Source: Candidatus Woesearchaeota archaeon
GTDB lineage: Archaea > Nanobdellota > Nanobdellia > Woesearchaeales > JAFGPW01
DNA: 64,000 nt
Assembly (NCBI GenBank): GCA_016935985.1
Contig: JAFGPW010000004.1
Coordinates: 88,752-152,751 of the forward strand
Direction: 5' to 3'
The notes under the pieces were generated by a model that was given only the letters and a program-made list of their open reading frames with translations, made no database searches and was not told the origin of the DNA. The translations under genes were made by a program, and so were the position numbers. Of the stretch, positions 57,151-64,000 are shown in pieces (positions within the stretch are counted from its first letter, which is position 1; every line of letters starts with the position of its first letter).

Positions 57151-58284
57151 ATGTTCAGGATTGCCCATGAGGACGCGACGACCGGCGCTCGCGTCGGACG
57201 ATTGAAGACGCGGCATGGCACCATCGAGACGCCGTTCTTCATGCCGGTTGCGACGCGCGCGTGCGGCAAGTGCCTCGGACCTGATGACTACCGAACGCTC
57301 AGGACGGATGCCATCATCGCGAACTCGTTCCTTCTCCACCTCCAACCCGGCGAGGAGACGGTGCGCTCAGCAGGTGGCATCCACCGGTTCATGGACTTCG
57401 ACGGCGCCGTCTTCACCGATTGCGGCGGGTTCCAGATGCTAAAGGAGAGCTTCCTCGAGGGCGCGAGGAAGAGGGGCATCGTCCTGAAGAACCCGAGCGA
57501 CGGCTCAAGGCACCTGATCACGCCCGAGAGGTCGATGCTGATTCAGGAGGCTATCGGCGCCGATGTCGCGATGGCGCTCGACGACGTCGCGCCCTGGGGC
57601 GCGACCGAGACGCAGTACAAGGCGTCCATGGAGAACACGCACCGCTGGATGAGGGAGTCGCTCGAGCACCATGCCGATACGAAGCAGCTCCTCTTCGGGA
57701 TCGCGCAAGGGGGGTTCTCGAGGAAGCTCCGCGAGGAATCGACGCTTTTTATCTCCTCGCTCGATTTCGACGGCGTGGCGCTCGGCGGGCTCGCGCTCGG
57801 CGAGCCCATGCAGAAGATGCACCAGGCGGTCGGGTGGTGCGCGAAGCTGTTGCCTGCTGACAAGCCGCACTATCTCATGGGTGTCGGCTCGCCGGTCGAC
57901 CTCCTGAAGACGGTCGGCAGGGGGATCGACTGCTTCGATTCGATATTCCCGACGAGGAACGCCCGGCACAACACCATCTTCACGAGGCATGGCCCAATCG
58001 CGATCGAGAAGGCGAAGCATCGCGAGGACTTCCGGCCGCTCGAGGAGGGCTGCTCCTGCCCGGTCTGCGCGACCTACTCGCGCGCGTACATGAACCACCT
58101 CGCGCGGATCGGCGAGCCGATCGGCAGGCGCTACCGCCAGGTCCACAACCTGCATTTCATGCTCACGCTCATCCGCGACGCGCGGACCGCAATCAAGGAG
58201 GACCGCTACGCCCTATTTATAAAGGAGTTCGAGCGGTCGTTCAGCGGCAAGGGGAGCAGGGGAAGGCCCAAGGGAAAGATTTAA
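57151..58284 (+). CDS. tgt: tRNA-guanine transglycosylase, bacterial-type
   Basis: TGT exchanges guanine for a 7-deazaguanine in tRNA. The 377-residue length and motifs match the bacterial QueTGT rather than the longer archaeal ArcTGT with a PUA domain. It has 'TPFFMPVATRACGKCL', 'FTDCGGFQML' with the Asp base, 'LMGVGSPVDLL', 'DSIFPTRNARHNTIFTRHG' with the nucleophile Asp and substrate Thr-Arg-Asn, and the zinc site 'CSCPVC' plus 'HNLHFM'. Whether it acts at position 34 or 15 is not decided by sequence. The TATA box CATATATAG at 57121-57129 is about 27 bases before the ATG. Confidence 0.92.
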   Translation: MFRIAHEDATTGARVGRLKTRHGTIETPFFMPVATRACGKCLGPDDYRTLRTDAIIANSFLLHLQPGEETVRSAGGIHRFMDFDGAVFTDCGGFQMLKESFLEGARKRGIVLKNPSDGSRHLITPERSMLIQEAIGADVAMALDDVAPWGATETQYKASMENTHRWMRESLEHHADTKQLLFGIAQGGFSRKLREESTLFISSLDFDGVALGGLALGEPMQKMHQAVGWCAKLLPADKPHYLMGVGSPVDLLKTVGRGIDCFDSIFPTRNARHNTIFTRHGPIAIEKAKHREDFRPLEEGCSCPVCATYSRAYMNHLARIGEPIGRRYRQVHNLHFMLTLIRDARTAIKEDRYALFIKEFERSFSGKGSRGRPKGKI

Positions 58285-58335
58285 AACAGGGCGCCGGCTC
58301 TTCCCGCCCAGCAAAGGAGAACACCGAGGGATAAT

Positions 58336-60093
58336 ATGGCATCAGAGCATCGGACACACCTGCGCACGCACACCTGCGGCGAGCTGCGGAAAGGCGATGA
58401 GGGAAGCAGGGTCACCCTCTGCGGCTGGGCGATGACGGTACGCTATCACGGGAACGTCACGTTCGTCGACTGCCGCGACCGCTACGGCACCACGCAGCTG
58501 GTGCTCTCCGAGGACCTCAAGACGCAGGCCTCAGCCATCAGGAAGGAGAGCGTGATACGAGCAACCGGCACGGTGCGGACAAAGCCCCAGCCCAACAAGA
58601 GGCTCGCGACGGGCGAGATCGAGGTCGCAGCCTCCGACATTACGGTGCTCGCGACAGCCGACCCGCTGCCGCTCGACCTTGAGGATTATTCCAACATGAC
58701 CGAGGACACCCGGCTGAAATACCGCTACCTCGACCTGCGGCGCAAGCGCATGCAGGAGAACCTGCTCATGCGCCACCGCATCACCAAGGCGGTGCGCGAC
58801 TACTTCGATGCCCAGGGATTCGTCGACATCGAGACCCCGTTCCTCGGCAAGTCGACGCCTGAGGGAGCGCGCGACTACCTCGTCCCGAGCAGGGTGACGA
58901 GGGGGAGCTTCTACGCGCTGCCGCAGTCGCCCCAGATATTCAAGCAGTTGCTGCAGGTCGCCGGCTTCGACCGCTACATGCAAATCGTGAAATGCTTCCG
59001 CGACGAGGACCTGCGCGCCGACCGCCAGCCGGAGTTCACTCAGATCGACGTCGAGATGAGCTTCGTCGACGAGGAGGATATCTACGCGGTGATGGAAGGG
59101 CTGATGCGGCACGTCTGGAAGCAGGCGAAGGGCGTCTCCCTTACTCTCCCGTTCCCGCGGCTCACCTTCGCCGAGGCGATGGCCCGCTACGGCTCCGACA
59201 AGCCGGATGTCAGGTTCGGCGTTGGGATCAGGGACATCACCGCTGTCGCGAAGAGGACTGATTTCGCCATCTTCAGGGGAGCTGAGACCGTGCGCTGTGT
59301 CGTCGCGCCGGGAAAGATTCCCAGGAAGCAGCAGGAGGAGCTCGAGAGGACGGCGAAGGTGTATGGGGCGAAGGGGCTGCTCGTCATGGGCTATGACCCG
59401 ACGAAGAGGGAATTCTTAGGGAGCGCGGCGAAGCGCTTCAGCGGCGCGCTCGCCACAGAGCTCGCTAAATCGCTCGGCAAGGATATCGGCGCAGGGGAGG
59501 CGACCCTGCTCGTCGTCGCGGGGGAGGAGCGGGTGGTGGCAGCCGCGCTCGGCGCGGTGCGCCTCGCGGTCGGGAAGGCCCTCGGCCTCATCGACACCTC
59601 CAAGGACGCGTTCCTCTGGGTGACAGACTTTCCGCTGCTCGAATGGAGCGAGCAGGACGGCCGCTACGTCGCGATGCATCATCCCTTCACCCGGCCCAAG
59701 GACGAGGACATCCCGCTCCTCGAGAAGGCGCCGGAGAAGGCCCGCGCGAAGGCGTACGACCTCACGCTCAACGGAGTCGAGATCGCCGGCGGCTCGATCA
59801 GGATCAGCGAGCGGGAGCTGCAGCAGAAGATGTTCGCGGCACTCAAGATATCGCCAGAGGAGGCGCAGCGCAAGTTCGGCTTCCTCATGGACGCCTTCCG
59901 CTACGGCGCGCCGCCCCATGGCGGCATCGCCTTCGGCCTCGACCGGCTGGTCTCGCTCGTCTGCGGCGAGGAGTCGATCAGGGAGGTGATCGCGTTCCCG
60001 AAGACCAAGAACGCCGAGGACCTGATGATGGACTCGCCGTCAGGCGTCTCGGACGCCCAGCTGGATGAGCTTGGGATCGCGCTGAAGAAGTGA
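58336..60093 (+). CDS. aspS: Aspartyl-tRNA synthetase, bacterial-type with GAD domain
   Basis: The 585-residue length and domain order are bacterial: an N-terminal OB-fold ('RTHTCGELRKGDEGSRVTLC'), class II catalytic domain (motif 1 'GFVDIETPFLGKSTPEGARD', motif 2 'CFRDEDLRADRQPEFTQID'), an inserted GAD domain ('IPRKQQEELERTAKVYGAKG') and motif 3 ('PPHGGIAFGLDRLVSLVCG'). Archaeal AspRS is shorter (about 430 residues) and has no GAD domain, so the gene probably came from bacteria. With AsnRS present it need not be non-discriminating. A ribosome site GAGGGA and a TATA box at 58276-58286 precede the ATG. Confidence 0.95.
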   Translation: MASEHRTHLRTHTCGELRKGDEGSRVTLCGWAMTVRYHGNVTFVDCRDRYGTTQLVLSEDLKTQASAIRKESVIRATGTVRTKPQPNKRLATGEIEVAASDITVLATADPLPLDLEDYSNMTEDTRLKYRYLDLRRKRMQENLLMRHRITKAVRDYFDAQGFVDIETPFLGKSTPEGARDYLVPSRVTRGSFYALPQSPQIFKQLLQVAGFDRYMQIVKCFRDEDLRADRQPEFTQIDVEMSFVDEEDIYAVMEGLMRHVWKQAKGVSLTLPFPRLTFAEAMARYGSDKPDVRFGVGIRDITAVAKRTDFAIFRGAETVRCVVAPGKIPRKQQEELERTAKVYGAKGLLVMGYDPTKREFLGSAAKRFSGALATELAKSLGKDIGAGEATLLVVAGEERVVAAALGAVRLAVGKALGLIDTSKDAFLWVTDFPLLEWSEQDGRYVAMHHPFTRPKDEDIPLLEKAPEKARAKAYDLTLNGVEIAGGSIRISERELQQKMFAALKISPEEAQRKFGFLMDAFRYGAPPHGGIAFGLDRLVSLVCGEESIREVIAFPKTKNAEDLMMDSPSGVSDAQLDELGIALKK

Positions 60094-60144
60094 GGCGAGG
60101 AGGTGAGGGGAATCGTCGCGGCCGCACGGCCCCTATTCTATCCC

Positions 60145-60597
60145 TTACCCTATCTCTTCAAGGACGATCATGGTGGACGTCGTGTCGACGCCATCGATCT
60201 TCCTGAGATGGGAGACGATGAACTCGTTGAGGTGCTCGACGTCCTTGACGCGGACGGTTATTACGATGTCGGACTCGCCGGCGACGATCGAGACCGATTC
60301 CACCTCGTCCTTCGCCTTGAGCTCGCGCGCGAGGCGCGTCTGCTCGATGCGCGTGCCGTCAGGCAGGCGGTAGACGACCTTGATGAGGATGAAGGCGGTG
60401 ATGCATTTCCCCAGCTTCTTGTGGTCGAGCTTGATGCTGTAGTTCGTAATGACGCCCGCCTGCTCCATCCGCTTGATCCGGTTGTGGACCGTGGTGATGG
60501 GTATCGCGGTCCGCTTCGCTATCTGGTTGGTGGTCAGCTTCGCGTTCTCCCGCAGCTGGTCGAGGACCAGCAGGTCCTTCTCGTCAAGCTTCAGCAT
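60145..60597 (-). CDS. Lrp/AsnC-family transcription regulator
   Basis: The 150-residue protein has the N-terminal winged helix-turn-helix ('NAKLTTNQIAKRTAIPITTV') and a C-terminal RAM ligand-binding domain ('EVESVSIVAGESDIVITVRV'), the standard single-unit size. It probably senses an amino acid or similar small ligand and acts as a dimer or octamer. A minus-strand TATA box at 60617-60628 lies about 25 bases before the ATG. It converges with aspS. Confidence 0.93.
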   Translation of the reverse strand: MLKLDEKDLLVLDQLRENAKLTTNQIAKRTAIPITTVHNRIKRMEQAGVITNYSIKLDHKKLGKCITAFILIKVVYRLPDGTRIEQTRLARELKAKDEVESVSIVAGESDIVITVRVKDVEHLNEFIVSHLRKIDGVDTTSTMIVLEEIG

Positions 60598-60683
60598 GGG
60601 CCGTGAGGAATCCTCCCCTTATTTAAACGTTCGTAATCATGGGCTCATGGAGAACGAGGCGGCCGGCCGCAGGGCCCGCCGGG

Positions 60684-61259
60684 TCAGCTGGGCTTCATGT
60701 TGCTCGAGAGGAGCGTGATCGTGAACACGGCGATCAGCATGAAGAATATCATGCCGAGCATCTTGGGATGGAAGATCGTCGCCCAGGCCGCCGCCTCGCC
60801 GTACCCGCCGACGTCACCAGCGCTCGCGTTGATCGGGACTGCCCCTCCGCCGGTGGTGGTGGGCGCCCCCTCCTCGCCGGTGAAGAAGACCGACCCGATG
60901 GACGCGATGAAGATGATGATGATGATGATGAGGATCGTCCAGTAGACGCCCGGCCGCTCGACCGTCGACATGAGCCCGCTCTCGGAGGCGCCGAGGAACC
61001 GGAAGATCATGATGACCATGAACGCGATGATGAACAGGATGACGAACCAAGGGGTCATGGTCTGGATGAGCTCGAGCCCCTTTGGGAAGACCAGGAACAT
61101 GAAGGCGATGGCGAGAGCCATGACCGCATGGAGGCCGGTCTTCCCCTCGCCAAAGAGCTTGCGCAGCTCCATCGCGCCGAACAGGACGAGGAAGATAAGG
61201 AGGAAGGTGAAGACCTTCGTGAAGCCCTCAAGAAGCCCTAGCTCGAGAATGTTTGCCAT
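60684..61259 (-). CDS. Membrane protein of a three-paralogue array, copy 3
   Basis: The 191-residue protein has five or six transmembrane helices and starts 'MANILELGLLEGFTKVFTFL', which parallels the starts of the two following paralogues (amphipathic first helix then a hydrophobic helix, 'FLLIFLVLFGAM'). The linker between helices holds a low-complexity 'TTTGGG' stretch. Function unknown. It is the third and most divergent of the array, with its own weak ribosome site (AAAAGGGG) and a T-rich tract just upstream. Confidence 0.78.
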   Translation of the reverse strand: MANILELGLLEGFTKVFTFLLIFLVLFGAMELRKLFGEGKTGLHAVMALAIAFMFLVFPKGLELIQTMTPWFVILFIIAFMVIMIFRFLGASESGLMSTVERPGVYWTILIIIIIIFIASIGSVFFTGEEGAPTTTGGGAVPINASAGDVGGYGEAAAWATIFHPKMLGMIFFMLIAVFTITLLSSNMKPS

Positions 61260-61308
61260 CGCCTACCCCTTTTGGATACCAATGGAAAAAAAGAGAGGGA
61301 AAGGAGGC

Positions 61309-61914
61309 TCATTTGCCCCCTGAAAACATCTTGCCCAGGTTCTCCATGCCCTTGGTGAAGCCCCGGACCTGCTCCTTCTCCTGCTTCGGCTCTTTCGTGA
61401 TGAACCAGATCAGCACCGCGAACACCAGGATGATGATCACGATGGCTACCGTATCCGGATCACCCAACCAGCCGAGCCACCAGGTGTTGCTCCAGTAAGG
61501 GGTCCCCCACCAGCCGGCGGCGTAGCCGAAAATCAGCAGCACGACGACCGCGGCGATGACCGCTATCCAGCCGGACAGGCTCGTCCCGAGCCAGGTGATC
61601 TCGCCTCCGAGGAGGCCCACGATCAGCAGGAACATGATGATCGCGATGAGTATCACCGAGACGTTCGGAATCGCGCTGTTGATTATCTCGACGACGTCGG
61701 CCCCTGGCGGATAGGAGCCGGTGATGTGGGGTATGACCACGATGAGCGCGAGGACCATCGCGACAACGACATTAAAGTTCTTCCTGCCGTCGCCGAGGAT
61801 CTTCGACTTCTGCAGGATCGCGAACACGACCACGAAGATCAGCAGGAACGGCAGCAGCGCGTCCGTCATACCGTAGTACTCCAACCGTTGGAAAAATTCC
61901 ACGAAGGTTACCAT
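61309..61914 (-). CDS. Membrane protein of a three-paralogue array, copy 2
   Basis: The 201-residue protein starts 'MVTFVEFFQRLEYYGMTDAL' and shares with copy 1 the segment 'LLPFLLIFVVVFAILQKSKI' and 'NFNVVVAMVLALIVV'. Five or so helices follow with a Trp/Gly-rich loop ('GYAAGWWGTPYWSNTWW'), and the tail is basic. A full ribosome site GGAGGTG lies six bases before the ATG. Function unknown. Confidence 0.8.
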   Translation of the reverse strand: MVTFVEFFQRLEYYGMTDALLPFLLIFVVVFAILQKSKILGDGRKNFNVVVAMVLALIVVIPHITGSYPPGADVVEIINSAIPNVSVILIAIIMFLLIVGLLGGEITWLGTSLSGWIAVIAAVVVLLIFGYAAGWWGTPYWSNTWWLGWLGDPDTVAIVIIILVFAVLIWFITKEPKQEKEQVRGFTKGMENLGKMFSGGK

Positions 61915-61962
61915 TTACACACCTCCTCTTCAATAGTAGTTTGTCCTGTTTTCTTGATTGTA

Positions 61963-62517
61963 TCAATCGCTCGACTTCTTGCGCGATGGTTTCTGGTCTT
62001 TGGTTATGTACAACATGAACAACACGATAACCAAGAGCAGGATGATGGATGCGACCCAGTTGTTGTCCCAATGGCCGCTGATGTAGGTGAGGATCGGCAT
62101 GAGCCAGCCGATGGCGTAGAGCCATATCAGGACGATGATGACGAGCACCGCGATCGTGAAGCCGGTCCGCCAGCCGCCCTCGAGGAATACCGGGAGCTCG
62201 TCCTCCTTGTAGAACGTGCCGATCAGCAGCAGGAAGGAGATGATGAGGAGGAGCAGAAGCACCATGTTCGCGAGGGACTGGTTGATGATCGCGACAAGGC
62301 GCGTGGAGGCGACCACCAGGAAGGCTATCACGAAGGCCACCATCGAGTTCAGGTTCTTCTTGGTGACCTTGACGCCCTCGACGTCCTCGGTGCCGAAGAC
62401 CTTGGTCTTCTCGAGGATGGCGAAGACGACGGTGAAGACGAGGAGGAAGGGGAGGACTACGTCATAGATTCCCAAATCTCCGAAAAACTCTATAATTCCT
62501 CGGAACGTTGACGCCAT
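61963..62517 (-). CDS. Membrane protein of a three-paralogue array, copy 1
   Basis: The 184-residue protein starts 'MASTFRGIIEFFGDLGIYDV' and has the shared motif 'LPFLLVFTVVFAILEKTKVF' followed by 'NLNSMVAFVIAFLVVAS', then further helices and a basic tail ('SRKKSSD'). A TATA box at 62540-62552 lies about 27 bases before the ATG; copies 2 and 3 follow on the same strand, so this is the head of the array. Function unknown. I recall similar proteins in DPANN genomes, but cannot verify. Confidence 0.8.
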   Translation of the reverse strand: MASTFRGIIEFFGDLGIYDVVLPFLLVFTVVFAILEKTKVFGTEDVEGVKVTKKNLNSMVAFVIAFLVVASTRLVAIINQSLANMVLLLLLIISFLLLIGTFYKEDELPVFLEGGWRTGFTIAVLVIIVLIWLYAIGWLMPILTYISGHWDNNWVASIILLLVIVLFMLYITKDQKPSRKKSSD

Positions 62518-62539
62518 TACCCTGTTTTAGGGTGGGATT

Positions 62540-62594
62540 CATATATAAAGCTTTCGCTTTCACTTCCCTCGGCCGATGAATAAGTTTTTTATAG
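62540..62594. promoter_or_regulatory. Divergent promoters for the membrane array and translin
   Basis: A minus-strand box CTTTATATATG (62542-62552) serves the membrane array. A plus-strand box TTTTTTATAGG (about 62585-62595) serves the translin gene, leaving it a leader of about 65 bases. Confidence 0.5.
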
Positions 62595-62686
62595 GGAGCG
62601 GCCTCTCTCCCTCGTAACAGGCGCATCCGCAAGGCAGCGGCCGACGCGCGCCAGCATTTTCCCTATCACACAAGAGCGACACGACG

Positions 62687-63280
62687 ATGGCAGCACGGAC
62701 AGCATTCTGCACGGGATTCCCGCGGCTCGCCCGCGAGCTCGCGGCCTTCGATGAGAAGCGGGAAGCGATCATCCTCGCCTCGCGCGAGGCGCTGAAGAGT
62801 TCGAAGACCGCGATCTACGCGGTGCACCGCGGCGAGGACGCCAAGAGTCTCCTCGCCGCAGCGGCGGAGCGGATGCGCGCGATGGCGGCCATGATCGCGA
62901 AGGACGCGCGGCTCGGGACGGTCGGCGCCTACAGCCAGGCGGCGCAGGAATACGTCGAGGCCGCCGCCTTCCGCTCGTTCATGCGCGACCGGACGATCCC
63001 TGACGCGAAGGATCTCGCGCCCGCCCCCACGGTCCCGCTCGCGGCAGAGGATTACCTCGCAGGCCTCTGCGACCTCACCGGAGAGCTCGCGCGGAAGGCA
63101 GTGAACGCGGCGATCCGGAAGGACCGGATGCTCGTCGGCGACATCAGGGACGCGATCGACGAGATCTCCTACCGGATGGCGCAGCTCAACCTGCGCAACT
63201 CGGATCTACGCAAGAAGTACGACGCGGTCAAGTGGAACCTCAAGAAGGTCGAGGAAGTGCTCTATGACCTCTCCCGCTGA
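62687..63280 (+). CDS. Translin family protein
   Basis: Translin proteins are helical, ring-forming RNA/DNA-binding proteins; archaeal members can have Trax-like RNase activity. The 197-residue protein has 'LSRREALKSSKTAIYAVHRG'-type helices (here 'ILASREALKSSKTAIYAV'), 'GAYSQAAQEYVEAAAFRSFM' and the family core 'DYLAGLCDLTGELARKAVNA', with acidic residues where the Trax catalytic site lies. A final helix ('DLRKKYDAVKWNLKKVEEVL') closes the bundle. Whether it is a nuclease is not certain. Confidence 0.88.
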   Translation: MAARTAFCTGFPRLARELAAFDEKREAIILASREALKSSKTAIYAVHRGEDAKSLLAAAAERMRAMAAMIAKDARLGTVGAYSQAAQEYVEAAAFRSFMRDRTIPDAKDLAPAPTVPLAAEDYLAGLCDLTGELARKAVNAAIRKDRMLVGDIRDAIDEISYRMAQLNLRNSDLRKKYDAVKWNLKKVEEVLYDLSR

Positions 63281-63353
63281 CAGGCCCGTCCTCCCAAAGG
63301 TTTATATGTGATCTCCTGTTTTCTGCTCCCCATCATCGGTGCAGGCGGTGGCC

Positions 63354-63953
63354 ATGGCTGACAATATGGATACTGATATCAGGAATGCGGCACGGCTATT
63401 CTTCGAATGGGGCGAGCTCAAGCGCGTGAAGCGCTCCGGCTGGTGGCTCGCGAAGGTCAGGGATCCTGAGAGCGTCGCCGAGCACAGCTGCAGGGCGGCG
63501 CTCATCGCGTACGTGCTCGCGAAGCTCGAGGGCGAGGGCATCGACGCGCACAAGGCGAGCTTCCTCGCCCTCGCGAACGACCTGCACGAGACGCGGCTCA
63601 ACGACCTCCATAAGGTCGGCCAGCGGTACATCGATTTCAAGTCGGCGGAGAAGAGGGCCTTCGCCGACATCGTGGAGCGTTTCCCGACATCCGCCCAGCA
63701 GGAGATGCGGACAGGATTCGCCGCTTTCCAGGCCGACGGGTCGGAGGAGGGCATCATCGCGCGCGACGCCGACCTCCTCGAGTGCGCGGTGCAGGCGAAG
63801 GAGTACATCGAGACCGGCTACACGGGATGCTCCGACTGGATCGGCAATGTCAGGAAGCTCCTGAAGACAGAGAGCGCGAAGCGGATCCTCGACGCTGTCG
63901 AGAAGACCGATTCCGAATCCTGGTACCGCGGGCTCAAGCGGATCGAGCGGTGA
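63354..63953 (+). CDS. HD-domain protein (YfbR/HDDC2-like) with a variant HD motif
   Basis: The 199-residue protein resembles HD-type phosphohydrolases of the YfbR/HDDC2 group, which are 5'-deoxynucleotidases. It has 'SVAEHSCRAALIAYVLAKLE' with the first His and the following acid/His region 'ALANDLHETRLNDLHKV'. There the usual His-Asp doublet appears as Asn-Asp, removing one metal ligand. Distal acidic residues ('ARDADLLECAVQAKEYIETG') are present. It may be inactive or use another ligand. The TATA box near 63300-63307 and the ATG at 63354 define the start; a GTG at 63339 is an alternative. Confidence 0.85.
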   Translation: MADNMDTDIRNAARLFFEWGELKRVKRSGWWLAKVRDPESVAEHSCRAALIAYVLAKLEGEGIDAHKASFLALANDLHETRLNDLHKVGQRYIDFKSAEKRAFADIVERFPTSAQQEMRTGFAAFQADGSEEGIIARDADLLECAVQAKEYIETGYTGCSDWIGNVRKLLKTESAKRILDAVEKTDSESWYRGLKRIER

Positions 63954-63961
63954 GGCGTGCG

Positions 63962-64000
63962 ATGGCGACTGTTGCCGAAGCGTCACGGTTCATCCTCATG
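63962..64000 (+). CDS. Start of a further gene (partial, cut by the right edge)
   Basis: An ATG eight bases after the HD gene stop opens a frame that runs 13 codons to the window end ('MATVAEASRFILM'). Too little is visible to name a product. The spacing suggests an operon with the HD gene. Confidence 0.35.
   Translation, partial: MATVAEASRFILM

Noticed and set aside
61284..61310. Pyrimidine tract on the minus strand between membrane paralogues 2 and 3 as a terminator
   Set aside because: It could end transcription after copy 2, but no TATA box for copy 3 follows and the genes look like one array; left undecided.
1..64000. CRISPR arrays, insertion sequences, integrases or prophage genes
   Set aside because: No regularly spaced repeats, Cas proteins, transposase motifs or phage structural genes were seen anywhere in the window.

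Overview
The window is a gene-dense, high-GC archaeal chromosome segment. The information-processing genes are archaeal: Orc1/Cdc6, an MCM-like ATPase, HerA and Mre11, Cdc48, RtcB with archease, GatDE, deoxyhypusine synthase, translin, TruD, an initiator tRNA with an A1-U72 pair and a tRNA-Ser with an intron at 37/38. Most genes have an archaeal TATA box about 25-30 bases before the start codon, so many are probably leaderless; a minority have a Shine-Dalgarno (SD) site. Several small or membrane protein families, including a tandem array of three paralogous membrane proteins, recall DPANN archaea. I infer a DPANN archaeon (Woesearchaeota/Nanoarchaeota-like) but cannot fix the phylum. No CRISPR array, insertion sequence or prophage is visible.

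Layout. 1-8.5 kb: 5' part of smc, RNase HII, a GDPD phosphodiesterase, Dus, a glucan phosphorylase, initiator tRNA-Met with a tRNA remnant, a histidine phosphatase and a deoxynucleoside kinase. 8.5-19.6 kb: tRNA-Ser with intron and a terminator-like hairpin, a membrane-anchored transglutaminase-like protein, Orc1/Cdc6, a zinc-ribbon membrane protein, a candidate operon of three tiny genes, TsaC, a phosphoesterase, RtcB/archease, a pilin-like pair, tRNA-Val and a double Lrp regulator. 19.7-33 kb: a methyltransferase, TatD, a DUF362 ferredoxin, deoxyhypusine synthase, a SecB-like protein, Cdc48, a Nif3-like protein, GatD-GatE and pyruvate phosphate dikinase. 33-44 kb: a four-gene surface-glycan-like operon, tRNA-Arg, TruD, adenylate kinase, NAD kinase, tRNA-Thr and an ABC exporter. 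44-55 kb: a YchF-type GTPase, a broken nitroreductase, the Era-like GTPase/DUF2073/zinc-ribbon cluster, the MCM-like ATPase, a PIN-domain pair, a possible PD-(D/E)XK protein, a lipoprotein and herA-mre11. 55-64 kb: a HAD hydrolase, AsnRS, bacterial-type TGT and AspRS, an Lrp regulator, the three membrane paralogues, translin and a variant HD protein.

How the genes fit together. Replication and repair genes (smc, orc1, MCM-like, herA-mre11, rnhB) are scattered. tRNA genes and tRNA modification, ligation or charging genes (dus, rtcB/archease, tsaC, truD, tgt, aspS, asnS, gatDE) dominate. AsnRS together with GatDE implies direct charging of tRNA-Asn and transamidation for tRNA-Gln. Glucan phosphorylase, PPDK and adenylate kinase suggest alpha-glucan use and a glycolytic/gluconeogenic switch; the deoxynucleoside kinase suggests salvage.

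The best candidates for undescribed biology are the three-gene micro-operon at 13.0-13.4 kb beside an AT-rich 20-mer that recurs near smc, the three membrane paralogues at 60.7-62.5 kb, the MCM-like ATPase without an N-terminal domain, and the overlapping PIN-domain pair.
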